A DNA stretch of 64,000 nt. Source: Sutcliffiella cohnii (GTDB taxonomy: Bacteria; Bacillota; Bacilli; Bacillales; Bacillaceae_I). The notes under the pieces are model-generated. The model saw only the letters and a program-made list of their open reading frames with translations, did not search any database and had not been told where the DNA came from. Made by a program: the position numbers and the translations under genes. The DNA lies in assembly GCF_002250055.1 (NCBI RefSeq), contig NZ_CP018866.1:202001-266000 (forward strand), read 5' to 3'. Shown one piece after another: positions 43,751 to 52,780 of this stretch; positions within the stretch are counted from its first letter, which is position 1; each line of letters starts with the position of its first letter.

Positions 43751-44755
43751 TTATTTCACTTTTTGAATTTTATCAATAACCGCTAACGAACGGCCTGTAC
43801 CGATTGCGACGGATTCTAATGGATTTGGTGCTAAGTAAACAGGTACGACGATTTCTTCGCTTAACCATTCTTGCATGCCGTTTAATAAAGAACCTCCACC
43901 TGTTAGGATGACACCGCGGTCAACAATATCTCCACTTAATTCTGGAGGACAGTCTTCTAATGTTGCGCGAATGGCTTCTAAAATATGAAGTAGTGATTCT
44001 TTAAGTGCTTTTTGAATTTCAGTGGATTGAAGTTCAATTGTTTTCGGTAACCCCGATACTAAATCACGGCCACGAATTTCCATCGTCATCTCTGGATGTT
44101 CGACTAGAGCGTAGCCAATTTCCATTTTAATTTGTTCTGCCGTTCTTTCTCCGATGAGGAGGTTATATCGTTTGCGAACGTGATGGATAATATCTTCGTC
44201 TAATTGATCCCCACCAACTCGAATGGAGTGACAAGATACAACGCCACCGTAAGAAATTATCGCAACTTCTGTCGTACCACCACCGATATCGACAACAACA
44301 TTCGCAACAGGCTCTTCTACTGGTAAGTCAGAACCGATAGCAGCAGCGACAGGTTCTTCAATTAAATGAACGTGCTTTGCTCCACAATTTCTAACGGCAT
44401 CTTGAATAGCTCTTCTTTCTACAGATGTAGAGCCAGAAGGCGTACATACTACTACGTTTGGCTTTTTTAAAGTAAAACCTAACGTTCTCGTTGCTTTTTT
44501 CATAATTTGCTTAAGCATACTTGTCGTCACGTCAAAATCTGCAATTACGCCGTCTTTTAGTGGGCGAACAGCGACAATTTTACCCGGAGTTTTTCCAATC
44601 ATATTTTTCGCTTCTTGCCCTACTGCTAGTACAGTTTTTGTTTCTATATCTAAAGCAACAACGGAAGGTTCGTTATAAACAATACCTTTATTTTTACTAT
44701 AAACGAGCGTATTTGCTGTTCCTAAATCAATCCCAATTTCTGCATTTGAAAACAT
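43751..44755 (-). CDS. mreBH: Rod-shape protein MreBH (bacterial actin)
   Basis: A 334-aa actin homologue that guides cell-wall synthesis and lytic enzymes along the cylinder. ATPase motifs: phosphate 1 [14 protein letters not shown], connect/phosphate 2 [15 protein letters not shown], and adenosine [15 protein letters not shown]. The sequence follows B. subtilis MreBH more closely than Mbl or MreB ([37 protein letters not shown]). ATG 44755 with AGGTGA is the start; GTG 44764 lies in the ribosome site. Monocistronic. Confidence 0.92.
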   Translation of the reverse strand: MFSNAEIGIDLGTANTLVYSKNKGIVYNEPSVVALDIETKTVLAVGQEAKNMIGKTPGKIVAVRPLKDGVIADFDVTTSMLKQIMKKATRTLGFTLKKPNVVVCTPSGSTSVERRAIQDAVRNCGAKHVHLIEEPVAAAIGSDLPVEEPVANVVVDIGGGTTEVAIISYGGVVSCHSIRVGGDQLDEDIIHHVRKRYNLLIGERTAEQIKMEIGYALVEHPEMTMEIRGRDLVSGLPKTIELQSTEIQKALKESLLHILEAIRATLEDCPPELSGDIVDRGVILTGGGSLLNGMQEWLSEEIVVPVYLAPNPLESVAIGTGRSLAVIDKIQKVK

Positions 44756-44982
44756 AATATTCACCTAATCTTCCTTATTATTGGAGTCTCATATAGTCGT
44801 TCTAAAAATGTTGTCGATTTTTGGGGGTTAAAACTCTAGATAAATATGGAAACCACCAGAGGGAAAATTATGGTATATTTTAATTTATAGGAATGTATGT
44901 ATAAAATTTCTAAAGTGTAACTAATACAGCTCGCTTCGTCCAAGGGAGTCGCGAGTTTTCCTAAAAAGTGGGGGATGGAAAG

Positions 44983-45543
44983 ATGAAAGATAGAGAAGAA
45001 GTACTCTATGAAGAGAAAGAGCGGTTGTTTACGAAAAAGCAAATCGTCTGGATCATCGTAAGTGCGGTAAGTTTAATGGTAATAGTAATTGCTTTACTTT
45101 TTGGCATCGATCAAGTAGAAGCTTATAAACATAAACGAACAAACCATTATTTACAAGAAGTGGAGCAGTTATTAAAAGAAAGTGAACAAACACTGCAAAC
45201 GTTTAAAGAAGGAGAAGATGTCCCTGTTGAATTATTACCGATAATTGAAGCATCAGGAAAAGAGTGGATTGCTACTGCCCAAAGCTTAAACGCACCTTCC
45301 GCATTTACTAAACATAAAGAAGCAGTTAAACAGCTTATATTGAAGCGTTATTCGGTTGTGTCTTCAGCGGCACTTATGGTAGAAATAAATAATTATCAAG
45401 TAAATACGATTGAGGAATTATTGGCAGCATCACAAGAACTAGTGGATTTAGAAAAAGAACAATTATTTGCCTCTTTAGAAGCGGCACAAATAAAATACGA
45501 ATTATTAGAAGACGGAACGATAAGATATTACATAAGGAAATGA
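44983..45543 (+). CDS. Hypothetical single-pass membrane protein, 186 aa
   Basis: A charged N-terminal segment (MKDREEVLYEEKERLFTKKQ), one membrane helix at residues 21-43 (IVWIIVSAVSLMVIVIALLFGI), then an extracytoplasmic helical domain with no known motif. ATG 44983 follows GGGGATGGAAAG; the GTG at 44968 would start within the ribosome site. Divergent from mreBH. No family recognised. Confidence 0.7.
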   Translation: MKDREEVLYEEKERLFTKKQIVWIIVSAVSLMVIVIALLFGIDQVEAYKHKRTNHYLQEVEQLLKESEQTLQTFKEGEDVPVELLPIIEASGKEWIATAQSLNAPSAFTKHKEAVKQLILKRYSVVSSAALMVEINNYQVNTIEELLAASQELVDLEKEQLFASLEAAQIKYELLEDGTIRYYIRK

Positions 45544-45630
45544 TGTAAGTATGAAGTGCTAGGCTAAAATGAATACTTTTTATTTCTACGATAGAAACTA
45601 TACTTGTGAAGAACAAGGAGGAGATTCCTT

Positions 45631-45747
45631 ATGGGAAGGTTTGTTAGACAAGTAATCATTTTGGCACTACCAATCATTATAAAAGAAGGTTTTAGTTACT
45701 TACGTGAAAGAAAGAAAAATAATAATCCTAATACAAATTCTAATTAA
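45631..45747 (+). CDS. Small protein, 38 aa
   Basis: AAGGAGGAG precedes the ATG and a terminator follows. The product MGRFVRQVIILALPIIIKEG plus a polar tail rich in Asn (KKNNNPNTNSN) looks like an amphipathic membrane-surface peptide. No known family. The palindrome AATCAAACGTTTGATT overlaps its stop. Confidence 0.6.
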   Translation: MGRFVRQVIILALPIIIKEGFSYLRERKKNNNPNTNSN

Positions 45748-45767
45748 ATCAAACGTTTGATTGAACA

Positions 45768-45807
45768 GAGCAGACCCTCTATAGATGCGGGTCTGCTTAT
45801 TTTTTTC
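45768..45807 (+). terminator. Terminator of the 38-aa protein gene
   Basis: GCAGACCC / GGGTCTGC with an 11-base loop, followed by TTATTTTTTT. Confidence 0.88.
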
Positions 45808-45811
45808 TAAT

Positions 45812-45845
45812 GAAAAAACACTCAGACAATGACGTCTGAGTGTTA
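45812..45845 (-). terminator. Terminator of the NCS2 permease gene
   Basis: On the minus strand AACACTCAGAC pairs with GTCTGAGTGTT and runs into T6. Confidence 0.87.
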
Positions 45846-45867
45846 GTTAAACCGATAAGTGTTCTTA

Positions 45868-47163
45868 TCAATACACGTGCGCTACAAATGTTAAGAAAAA
45901 TAGCGCTGCAATGATGTACAAGGTTGCTGGTACTTCTTTTGCTTTTCCTATTGCAAGCTTTACTAGTGGGTAAGCAATAAATCCAAATGCAATTCCATCT
46001 GCAATACTGTACGAAAATGGAATCATCACGACCACTAAAAATGCTGGAATTCCTTCTGATAAATCGTGGAAGTCGATTTGCTTCACACTTTGAAGCATGA
46101 GAACACCAATAATAATTAAAATTGGTGCAATCGCACTACCAGGAATAATAGCCATGAAAGGAATAGCAAGAATGGAAAGTAAAAATAAGCTACCAGTAAC
46201 AATTGCTGTGACACCCGTTCTACCTCCAGCAACAATTCCGGCAGCCGTCTCAACAGTAGAAACGGTAGGGCTAGATCCGAAAAGTCCACTCGTTAAAATA
46301 GAAATTCCGTTTGCTTGGAAGGAACGTTTAAATTTGTCAGGTCGATTAATCATATTTAGGTGCCCGTTGATCAGTCCGATATTTTCAAATAATAGGACCA
46401 TCGTTAAGGAAAAGACAGCAACTAAAAACGCGAAGCTACCTACCTTTTCAAACGAAATAGCACCAAATAAGGAAGCGTAACTTTCAAATGAAATAGAACT
46501 ATTGCCTACATCTGAAAAGTTAACCACACCAAGCAATCCTGCTATAACAGTTCCAACGATAATGCTAATTAAAAAATTAGCTGGAACGTTACGAATGAAT
46601 AGTATTACAGTGACGATAATAGAAAGGATCGTTGCGATAACAAAGGGATTTGTCATATCGCCTAACGCTAAAAGAGAACTTTCTCCTTTAACAATTAAGC
46701 CACCTTTTTCTAATCCGATTAGTGTTAAAAATAAACCTAACCCTACTGTAATAGCATGCTTTAAAGAGTGTGGAATTGCTTCAAGTAGTAGTTGGGACAA
46801 ACGTGTGAAGGAAACAATGGTAACAATAATCCCAGACACTACTACAACGCCCAATGCTTCTTGCCACGATAACCCCATAGAAAGGACTAACGTGTACGTA
46901 AACATCGCATTAATTCCCATACCTGGAACGAGAATAATTGGAGCATTTGCCCATATTCCCATTAACCAACACCCAACAACGCAAGTTAAAATGGTGGCTA
47001 TAATTCCAGCTTCAAGAGGAATTCCTGCTTCTGCAAGAATGGAAGCATTAACAGCAATAATGTACACAATGGTAAAGAAAGAAATTAAACCAGCCATGAA
47101 CTCACGTTTCAAGTTCGTTTCATGTCCAGATAAATCAAAATAGCTCTTTAGCCATTGAAGCAT
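45868..47163 (-). CDS. NCS2/AzgA-type purine permease
   Basis: A 431-aa permease for hypoxanthine, guanine or adenine (PbuG/PbuO type). The start YFDLSGHETNLKREFMAGLISFFTIVYIIAVN and MGINAMFTYTLV, plus GLFGSSPTVSTVETAAGI, are characteristic. ATG 47163 is favoured because AAGGAT is seven bases away; ATG 47172 touches the ribosome site. No purine riboswitch was found in the leader, unlike pbuG of B. subtilis. The leader is short and unusually G-rich. Confidence 0.9.
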   Translation of the reverse strand: MLQWLKSYFDLSGHETNLKREFMAGLISFFTIVYIIAVNASILAEAGIPLEAGIIATILTCVVGCWLMGIWANAPIILVPGMGINAMFTYTLVLSMGLSWQEALGVVVVSGIIVTIVSFTRLSQLLLEAIPHSLKHAITVGLGLFLTLIGLEKGGLIVKGESSLLALGDMTNPFVIATILSIIVTVILFIRNVPANFLISIIVGTVIAGLLGVVNFSDVGNSSISFESYASLFGAISFEKVGSFAFLVAVFSLTMVLLFENIGLINGHLNMINRPDKFKRSFQANGISILTSGLFGSSPTVSTVETAAGIVAGGRTGVTAIVTGSLFLLSILAIPFMAIIPGSAIAPILIIIGVLMLQSVKQIDFHDLSEGIPAFLVVVMIPFSYSIADGIAFGFIAYPLVKLAIGKAKEVPATLYIIAALFFLTFVAHVY

Positions 47164-47172
47164 GAAAAACAT

Positions 47173-47252
47173 CCTTATTCAGTTTCCCTCTCCCGCCCGG
47201 CCTCAAAGGACCCACAAACAATTATTATATAACTGAAATCCGGATTCGTAAA
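47173..47252 (-). promoter_or_regulatory. Promoter and G-rich leader of the NCS2 gene
   Basis: Minus strand: TTTACG (47247-47252), 17-bp spacer, TATAAT (47224-47229). The leader then contains GGG-N12-GGG-C-GGG-AGA-GGG within 47185-47213, a possible RNA G-quadruplex in an otherwise AT-rich region, 20-40 bases before the start codon. Confidence 0.6.
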
Positions 47253-47328
47253 CTTAAAATAGTTTTTAAAATATTCACATTTTTCATAGTGGAAATAGGG
47301 TAAAATAAAAATAAGAGAGCGAAGGGAC

Positions 47329-47709
47329 GTGAGTGAATTGGATTTTTCAAGATTAACGGATGACCGAATTCGGAAAGCGTATGAAGAAGGTGAGTTTGAA
47401 AACTTACCTGGTTACGGCAAAAAACTGCAACTAGAAGACCTTTCGAATGTTCCCCCAGAAATGCGAATGGCCTATAAAATGATGAAAAACGCTGGAATGA
47501 TGGAGGAGCAACAAGTTCGTTCGGAAATTGAATATATAGAAGACTTAATCAAAAATGCCCACGATGATTTAGAAGAACAAAGACTAACGCAACGCCTAAA
47601 TGAAAAACTACTTCGCTTTAATCAAATAATGGATAAAAAGAAAAAAGAAACAAACTCAGCCACCTTTAAAAACTACCAATCCAAAATATATGATCGTTTT
47701 TCTGATTAG
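47329..47709 (+). CDS. DUF1992 (DnaJC28-like) protein, 126 aa
   Basis: The pattern FSRLTDDRIRKAYEEGEFENLPGYGKKLQLEDLSNVPPEMRMAYKMMKNAG covers the whole DUF1992 domain (residues 5-57), followed by a coiled helical tail with many charged residues. Family members are small cytosolic proteins of unknown role. The GTG at 47329 is assigned with GAAGGG just upstream; the spacing is short, and TTG 47338 is an alternative. Confidence 0.8.
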   Translation: MSELDFSRLTDDRIRKAYEEGEFENLPGYGKKLQLEDLSNVPPEMRMAYKMMKNAGMMEEQQVRSEIEYIEDLIKNAHDDLEEQRLTQRLNEKLLRFNQIMDKKKKETNSATFKNYQSKIYDRFSD

Positions 47710-47982
47710 AGGTTGGGACATAACTTTTTTCATGAAAGTAAAAAACGAACAAAAAAATATCCAGGGAAAACTCGCTCCTGAAATATACTTCGCTTTCCGC
47801 GGGCGGCTGGTGAGCCTCCTCGTGCTTCGCACTGCGGGGTCTCACCTATGCCTTTCCTCGAAGCTGCTGAAAAAGGTTGTTATATTTAAACCAGATAAAA
47901 ATTTATAGAAATAAAAGGAGTACTTTTTGATTTTTAATCAGAAAATACTCCTTTTTATCTCCTTCACAGGTCAATTTCTTAC

Positions 47983-49440
47983 CTATTTTTCATTTATTAG
48001 TTTGATTATCCTCTTCATATTAGTGACAAATATGGTGGTAGCTCCTTGTATTTTCATACCAAATAGACCCGAGGAATTGGCTTTTTTATACCCGTGTCTA
48101 TGTTTTAATTCGCTATTTTTAGCCTCAATTTTGTAACGTGTTTTAGCTAATCGCTTAAATTCCTCTGTTTCTTGAAATGCTTCTTGGGAAAGGTGTTCCG
48201 AGGATTTAATCGATACTGAATACGTTTTGGTTTTGGCCCCTTCTATATAACAGCCATCGCGTAGCGGACAAACTTTACATTTCTCTACATCAAAAAAGTA
48301 TTTCAACTGCGGATTCTGGGATGTATCTTGTCTTTTTTTAACTGACTTCTTATTAGCTAAATGGCCAGCGGGGCATACATACATATTTGCGTCCTTATTA
48401 AATTCAAATTCCTTTCCTCTTTTACGATTTCCGTTCGTAATGATAGGATGCAGGCGAGAAATTAATTGCTTTTCGTTCTCATTCATATATTGTAGATTAT
48501 CTTTACTAGAGTATGCGGTATCTCCAACTACTGTATCCACCATGAAACCATTTTCCTCACTAGTCTCTACCAATTCTTTTAAGTACTTGGTATCGCTTTT
48601 CTCACCTGAGGTAACCACGGCAGCCGTAATAATGCGTTCATCTGACATCGCAATATGTGTCTTATATCCCAAAAAGGAATAATCTGAAGCTTTATATCCT
48701 TTTCGTGCATCGGGATCTCCGCCATAATTCGCTTCTTCTTGAATATCCTCCACAACTTCTTTTACCATGTTGATTTTTTCTTTAATAGCTGGCAACTGCT
48801 TTAATTGTTCCTCTTTTTCGAGAACCTCGAGTATGGCAGTGGTATAAGCTAACTCATCTTCTAATGAATCTGTGGCTGGTTTATCTGGGAACTTTTCTTT
48901 TATAGATGGTTGATGTTGATAGGCAACTTTCCGTAATGATTTAGATTTCTCTTGAACATATTCATTCGCTGTTTTGGAATGGAAACGTGATAATGTATGC
49001 GTGGCATCTACAATAATCGTGTTACTCTTTAAAACCTCGTGTTCCAATGCAAGTTCGACTGTCTTCGCCACAAGTACATTCATTAAGTCCTTATCTTTCA
49101 AACGTAGTCTTCGAAATTTGGTTAAAGTACTAGAATGGATAACAGAAGCCTCTGGGATAAGATCCAAAAAATATTTAAAAGACAAATCATACCTAGCTCG
49201 TTCAACTAAGTCTGCATCAGACAGATCATGTATTTGTTTTAGAAGTAAATATTTAAACATTCGAACAGGTGGTTCAGCATTTCTCCCAGTATCTAAACAA
49301 TACTTATCTTCTAGTTCCTCTTCCACAAAACTAAAATCGACCAATTCCTTCATTTGACGAAGAAAGTTATCTTTCGGAATTAACATATCGTAAAGTTGGT
49401 AATGTGCGCTTAAAGGTAATGAAGGCTGTCGTTCTAACAT
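47983..49440 (-). CDS. IS1182-family transposase
   Basis: A 485-aa DDE transposase. The N-terminal DUF772-type domain is plain (YDMLIPKDNFLRQMKELVDFSFVEEELEDKYC ... PVRMFKYLLLKQIHDLSDADLVERARYDLSFKYFL). Catalytic parts include IIVDATHTLSRF, VVGDTAYSSKDN and the C-terminal YKIEAKNSELKHRHGY. A cysteine cluster (CKVCPLRDGC) is typical of the family. Frame intact. The ribosome site GGGGAT is buried in the hairpin at 49446-49493. Confidence 0.92.
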   Translation of the reverse strand: MLERQPSLPLSAHYQLYDMLIPKDNFLRQMKELVDFSFVEEELEDKYCLDTGRNAEPPVRMFKYLLLKQIHDLSDADLVERARYDLSFKYFLDLIPEASVIHSSTLTKFRRLRLKDKDLMNVLVAKTVELALEHEVLKSNTIIVDATHTLSRFHSKTANEYVQEKSKSLRKVAYQHQPSIKEKFPDKPATDSLEDELAYTTAILEVLEKEEQLKQLPAIKEKINMVKEVVEDIQEEANYGGDPDARKGYKASDYSFLGYKTHIAMSDERIITAAVVTSGEKSDTKYLKELVETSEENGFMVDTVVGDTAYSSKDNLQYMNENEKQLISRLHPIITNGNRKRGKEFEFNKDANMYVCPAGHLANKKSVKKRQDTSQNPQLKYFFDVEKCKVCPLRDGCYIEGAKTKTYSVSIKSSEHLSQEAFQETEEFKRLAKTRYKIEAKNSELKHRHGYKKANSSGLFGMKIQGATTIFVTNMKRIIKLINEK

Positions 49441-49445
49441 TGGAA

Positions 49446-49493
49446 ATCCCCACTTTTTAATATAATAGGTTAATTATATTAAAAAGTGGGGAT
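49446..49493 (-). promoter_or_regulatory. 21-bp perfect hairpin hiding the transposase ribosome site
   Basis: Arms 49446-49466 and 49473-49493 are exact reverse complements around a 6-base loop. In an RNA reading in from outside, the ribosome site GTGGGGAT five bases before the transposase ATG would be fully paired. This would prevent translation from read-through transcripts. Confidence 0.8.
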
Positions 49494-49656
49494 ATTGTGT
49501 ATTCTTATAGGGACTTTTTCAGCAACTTCGCCTTTCCTCCCGCTGGAGTCTACGTATATTTCCTCCGCTAATCCTGCGATTGTTCGTTTTTTATCATGAT
49601 AAATTTAGTTTTGTCTCAGCCTCTTTTAGGACAAAGCAACTCTAAAGAAATAGAAA

Positions 49657-50943
49657 CTATTCAGTCAAAGACATTGCTTTTTCATCCTCTTCCCGACGTG
49701 TTTTAAATAAAACGTTGTTTCCACCAAAAAGGGAAATACCAATGATAACTAAAAAACTAGCGACACATAGGCAAACTGGGATGAAGCCGAAATGATGGAT
49801 TAATACACCACCCATTATTGGAGATATTAATACAGTGAAGCTTATCACTGAATTAGAGATACCTGTAACACGACCGATTTCGTCTTGTTTTGTCTCCATT
49901 TGTATAATGTATTGGGATGTAATAGAAAGGAGACCTACTCCTAAACCAAGAATAAAGGAGAGAGCTAAAGGAATAGCTAGTATAAATCCTTCCTGTAAAA
50001 AACCAATCCCTCCAAATCCTCCACCAATTAATACTAAACTACCTCCAATAAGCCACCCATACTGTTTTAGATTTTTATAGCGGTTTAACATAAGAATCAT
50101 AACTAGAGCTCCAAGACCTGAGCTACCCATAATCCACCCAGCTAATTGTGGTAGATGTGGTGCAATTTCACGGAAAAAAACAGGAAATTGAAAGTCAATC
50201 ATTTGGATGGCTGTAAAAGCTAGAAAACAAGCTATCAAACTAACGAATAATACTTTCTTTTGATAAACAATCACCCAGCCTTTTTTCCAAGAGCCCCAGA
50301 AATGTTCCTTTTCTGTTTCAGCATTTTGTTGACCAATCATTGTTGTTTTCTTAACCATTTCCTTATTAACGATAATAGTAAGAAGAATAATGGCAGAAAT
50401 GGTAAAGGCGATAGCATTTATAAGTATACATAGTTTTGGTGATGCAATTCCGACTAAACTGGCACCTATAAATGGCCCGATGATTTTTGATAATTGATTA
50501 ACCGAACCGTTTAAGGTAATAGCTTTCATTATTAAGTTTTCTTTTACTACTAATTTAACTAGACCTTGTTGAGCAGGGGAGTGCACGACATTTACAGTTG
50601 CTCGTAATGAAATAACGATAATAGCTGTGATTGGATGATTCGAAAATAATAAAATAAAGGTCAATAAAGCGGTAGTAAAATCAGCGACCATCATGATCTT
50701 CACTTTATGGAATTTATCACTCAACACTCCAGCGAATTGTCCTAGCACTACTTGTGGTAATGCATAAGCAACCGGAATTAATGCAATCATCATTGGGTCG
50801 GCATTCCATACATACCCGAATAAAACAATAATAGCGACCATGTCGAACCAATGTCCAAGCATGGATACCGAGTAGGAAGCAAAAAGCCTCATAAATATCG
50901 AATTTTGCCAAATTGTTTCTTCTTTTCTTAAATTTGTTGTCAT
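49657..50943 (-). CDS. MFS efflux-like transporter
   Basis: A 428-aa protein with about twelve helices of the macrolide-efflux-like/EmrD-like MFS group. The start IFMRLFASYSVSMLGHWFDMVAIIVLFGYVWNADPMMIALIPVAYALPQVVLGQFAGVLSDK is typical, with the helix 2-3 loop DKFHKVKIMMVADF. GAAGGGATG lies before the ATG. It lies 63 bp downstream of a winged-helix regulator on the same strand, suggesting that the regulator controls it. Substrate unknown. Confidence 0.83.
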   Translation of the reverse strand: MTTNLRKEETIWQNSIFMRLFASYSVSMLGHWFDMVAIIVLFGYVWNADPMMIALIPVAYALPQVVLGQFAGVLSDKFHKVKIMMVADFTTALLTFILLFSNHPITAIIVISLRATVNVVHSPAQQGLVKLVVKENLIMKAITLNGSVNQLSKIIGPFIGASLVGIASPKLCILINAIAFTISAIILLTIIVNKEMVKKTTMIGQQNAETEKEHFWGSWKKGWVIVYQKKVLFVSLIACFLAFTAIQMIDFQFPVFFREIAPHLPQLAGWIMGSSGLGALVMILMLNRYKNLKQYGWLIGGSLVLIGGGFGGIGFLQEGFILAIPLALSFILGLGVGLLSITSQYIIQMETKQDEIGRVTGISNSVISFTVLISPIMGGVLIHHFGFIPVCLCVASFLVIIGISLFGGNNVLFKTRREEDEKAMSLTE

Positions 50944-51006
50944 CTTTCATACATCCCTTCTGAAATCTTTGTATTTAAAAGATATCGTAGGAATGTCAGA
51001 GGAATA

Positions 51007-52137
51007 TCAGAGAATCGAATCAAGAAATTTTTTTATTTTAATTGTTAATAATGGTAGCTCATATTGTTCATATACTTCTTCTGTTTTCATCGCTAACATC
51101 TCACTTGCCTCTTCTGATATGTCCTTAACACGTAATATATCAGCAATATATAGAGCGTGAATGGTCGGAAAAGCAAATTTGGTCTTTTTCAGGACAGTAA
51201 AGGCTTGAGTGAAATAATTTACAGCAATTACTTTCCTTTTTACATAGAAGTGATAAATTCCTTTTAGCGTTAAAAATAAACCATATTCACGTTGGAAAGG
51301 GTGCTGCTCAAAAAAGGAACTAAGCACATCTATTTTCTGTTCGGCTAAATCCCAATCCTTTATACTGATTGCATATGTAAGCCAATTAATTTGAAAAAAA
51401 CCGTAAAAACCGACTAATTTTGGTGATATGTTCGAATCGGCCTGTATTAGTAGACTCTTTGCCAGGTCATTATTTCCTTTTCGAAGTTCGAATAAAATTC
51501 GAATCAAGTCAATTTCTTCTTTATCATCTTCACCAAAGTATTGTTTTAATTCTAAGTTGGTTAAGTAGTAGTCTACAAGTTTTGTATCCTTTTCTAACAG
51601 TAAATAAAGACCGAATAACGGGAGTGCTTTTTCCTTATTAGTTAGTTCGGCAGAATGGAGAATGGATAAAAAATCTCCCTGTAAAAAGTTCACTAACAGT
51701 CTATGTTTATCATCCAATTGAATACCGAATGTTGACCCATCGATTAATTGCTGTATTGCCTGTCCGTGACCATAGAGATGATACTTCGAAATAAGGTTCT
51801 TCGTTAAAGACTGGAACTCCATATCATGAGCTATTTCGTGGCTTTCATGAAAAGGTACATATAAGACCAATTTGTAACCTAACCCCTTTACAGTTTCAAT
51901 AGTTACCACATTGTCCCATTTTTTTAACTTTTTTCGTAACCTATATATATGGTCGTCAACTGTTCGATCAGAGGGCACTTGAAGTGGCCATACTGCTTGT
52001 AACAACTGATCCCTAGTTAAAGTTTGATTCTTGTTTTGATATAAGAAATCGAGTAATAAAAACTCTTTACGTAATAGCTTCAGTGTTGTTCCCTCGATAG
52101 TTATACTATATTCATTTAGATTGAACGATATCGACAT
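51007..52137 (-). CDS. Winged-helix regulator with C-terminal TPR-like domain
   Basis: A 376-aa protein. Residues 1-95 are an OmpR/PhoB-type DNA-binding domain (LLRKEFLLLDFLYQNKNQTLTRDQLLQAVWP, then DRTVDDHIYRLRKKL and IETVKGLGYKL), but there is no receiver domain. The remaining 280 residues are helical with TPR-like periodicity (LYLLLEKDTKLVDYYLTNLEL; YHFYVKRKVIAVNYFTQAFTVLKK). The plan recalls SARP/BTAD regulators. GAAGGGATG lies before the ATG. Likely partner: the MFS gene downstream. Confidence 0.82.
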   Translation of the reverse strand: MSISFNLNEYSITIEGTTLKLLRKEFLLLDFLYQNKNQTLTRDQLLQAVWPLQVPSDRTVDDHIYRLRKKLKKWDNVVTIETVKGLGYKLVLYVPFHESHEIAHDMEFQSLTKNLISKYHLYGHGQAIQQLIDGSTFGIQLDDKHRLLVNFLQGDFLSILHSAELTNKEKALPLFGLYLLLEKDTKLVDYYLTNLELKQYFGEDDKEEIDLIRILFELRKGNNDLAKSLLIQADSNISPKLVGFYGFFQINWLTYAISIKDWDLAEQKIDVLSSFFEQHPFQREYGLFLTLKGIYHFYVKRKVIAVNYFTQAFTVLKKTKFAFPTIHALYIADILRVKDISEEASEMLAMKTEEVYEQYELPLLTIKIKKFLDSIL

Positions 52138-52288
52138 ACCGGCATCCCTTCTTTTTTGACTAATATATTTTATATTACCATTTTCAAAGAGTAATTGGAT
52201 ATTCTTCCAAAATAAAAATACTAACTATTCAAACCATTCTGTTTTGTACTATAATAGATAAAAAAGACTATGGACGAGGGGTAGACAG

Positions 52289-52738
52289 ATGAAAAAGTTA
52301 GCGCTGATAATAATTACGATATTTATTGTATTAGTAGGTTGTAGTAATAATAACGAAGAAACATCTTCTGTCATTGAAAATGGACAAGTTGCATTAAAAA
52401 AGATGGAAAACACAAACATTGAATATCTACAGTTTTCTGGAAACATAAAAGTTACAGAACTAGATACAGACCAGCCCTTCTCTGTTAGATTCCTTGTAAA
52501 AGATGGCGAAGTGGAAAATATCATTAAATCAACGGAAATTGTCCTACCAGAGCAATATTTCAGAGGGAATGGTGAAGTTGTCCCAGTTGGCGAAATGCGA
52601 ATGGTGACTGGAGAATATTCTGTTAAAGAACTAGAAAAAAAGATTGAAAAAGAAAATGCAGTTTATATCGAGCTTTTTAATGATGATGAAGTACTATTAA
52701 GTGAACCGATTAAAACGTTTGTACAAAATAACGGATAA
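52289..52738 (+). CDS. Small lipoprotein, 149 aa
   Basis: Signal peptide MKKLALIIITIFIVLVGCSNN with lipobox LVGC (cysteine 18). The mature part is acidic with a beta-rich domain (FSGNIKVTELDTDQPFSVRFLVKDGEVENI) and no known family. A terminator follows the stop. Divergent from the regulator gene at 51007-52137. Confidence 0.75.
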   Translation: MKKLALIIITIFIVLVGCSNNNEETSSVIENGQVALKKMENTNIEYLQFSGNIKVTELDTDQPFSVRFLVKDGEVENIIKSTEIVLPEQYFRGNGEVVPVGEMRMVTGEYSVKELEKKIEKENAVYIELFNDDEVLLSEPIKTFVQNNG

Positions 52739-52745
52739 TACAAGG

Positions 52746-52780
52746 AATATGGCCGACTCATTTACGGCCATATTTTTTAT
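52746..52780 (+). terminator. Terminator of the 149-aa lipoprotein gene
   Basis: AATATGGCCG / CGGCCATATT with a nine-base loop, then T6. Confidence 0.88.

Larger units (their letters stand above)
47860..49529 (-). mobile_element. IS1182-type insertion sequence, 1670 bp, intact ends
   Basis: Terminal inverted repeats GAAGCTGCTGAAAAAG (left) and GAAGTTGCTGAAAAAG (right, reversed). Target duplication GCCTTTCCTC at 47850-47859 and 49530-49539, confirmed because copy E1 of the target repeat has only one such site. One transposase gene on the minus strand, a terminator-like hairpin near the left end (AAAAGGAGTA 47914-47923 / TACTCCTTTT 47946-47955) and a perfect hairpin before the gene. Confidence 0.9.
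47709..49623. repeat. MITE-like repeat copy E2, split by an IS
   Basis: Left part 47709-47859, right part 49540-49623 after one copy of the target duplication. Ends: GAGGTTGGGACATAA on the left and, in reverse, GAGGCTGAGACAAAA on the right. The interior matches copy E1 (11128-11430) in reverse orientation (GAAATATACTTCGCTTTCCGCG; GGAGGAAATATACGTAGACTCC in reverse). Joined, the element would be about 235 bp. Confidence 0.82.

Noticed and set aside
44800-44832. Sigma-I promoter before mreBH (ACCCCC on the minus strand)
   Set aside because: The -35-like ACCCCC is present but no CGAA-type -10 lies at a suitable spacing.
47173-47328. Purine riboswitch before the NCS2 permease
   Set aside because: The conserved P1-J1/2 and loop motifs of the purine aptamer are not present, and the transcribed leader is too short.
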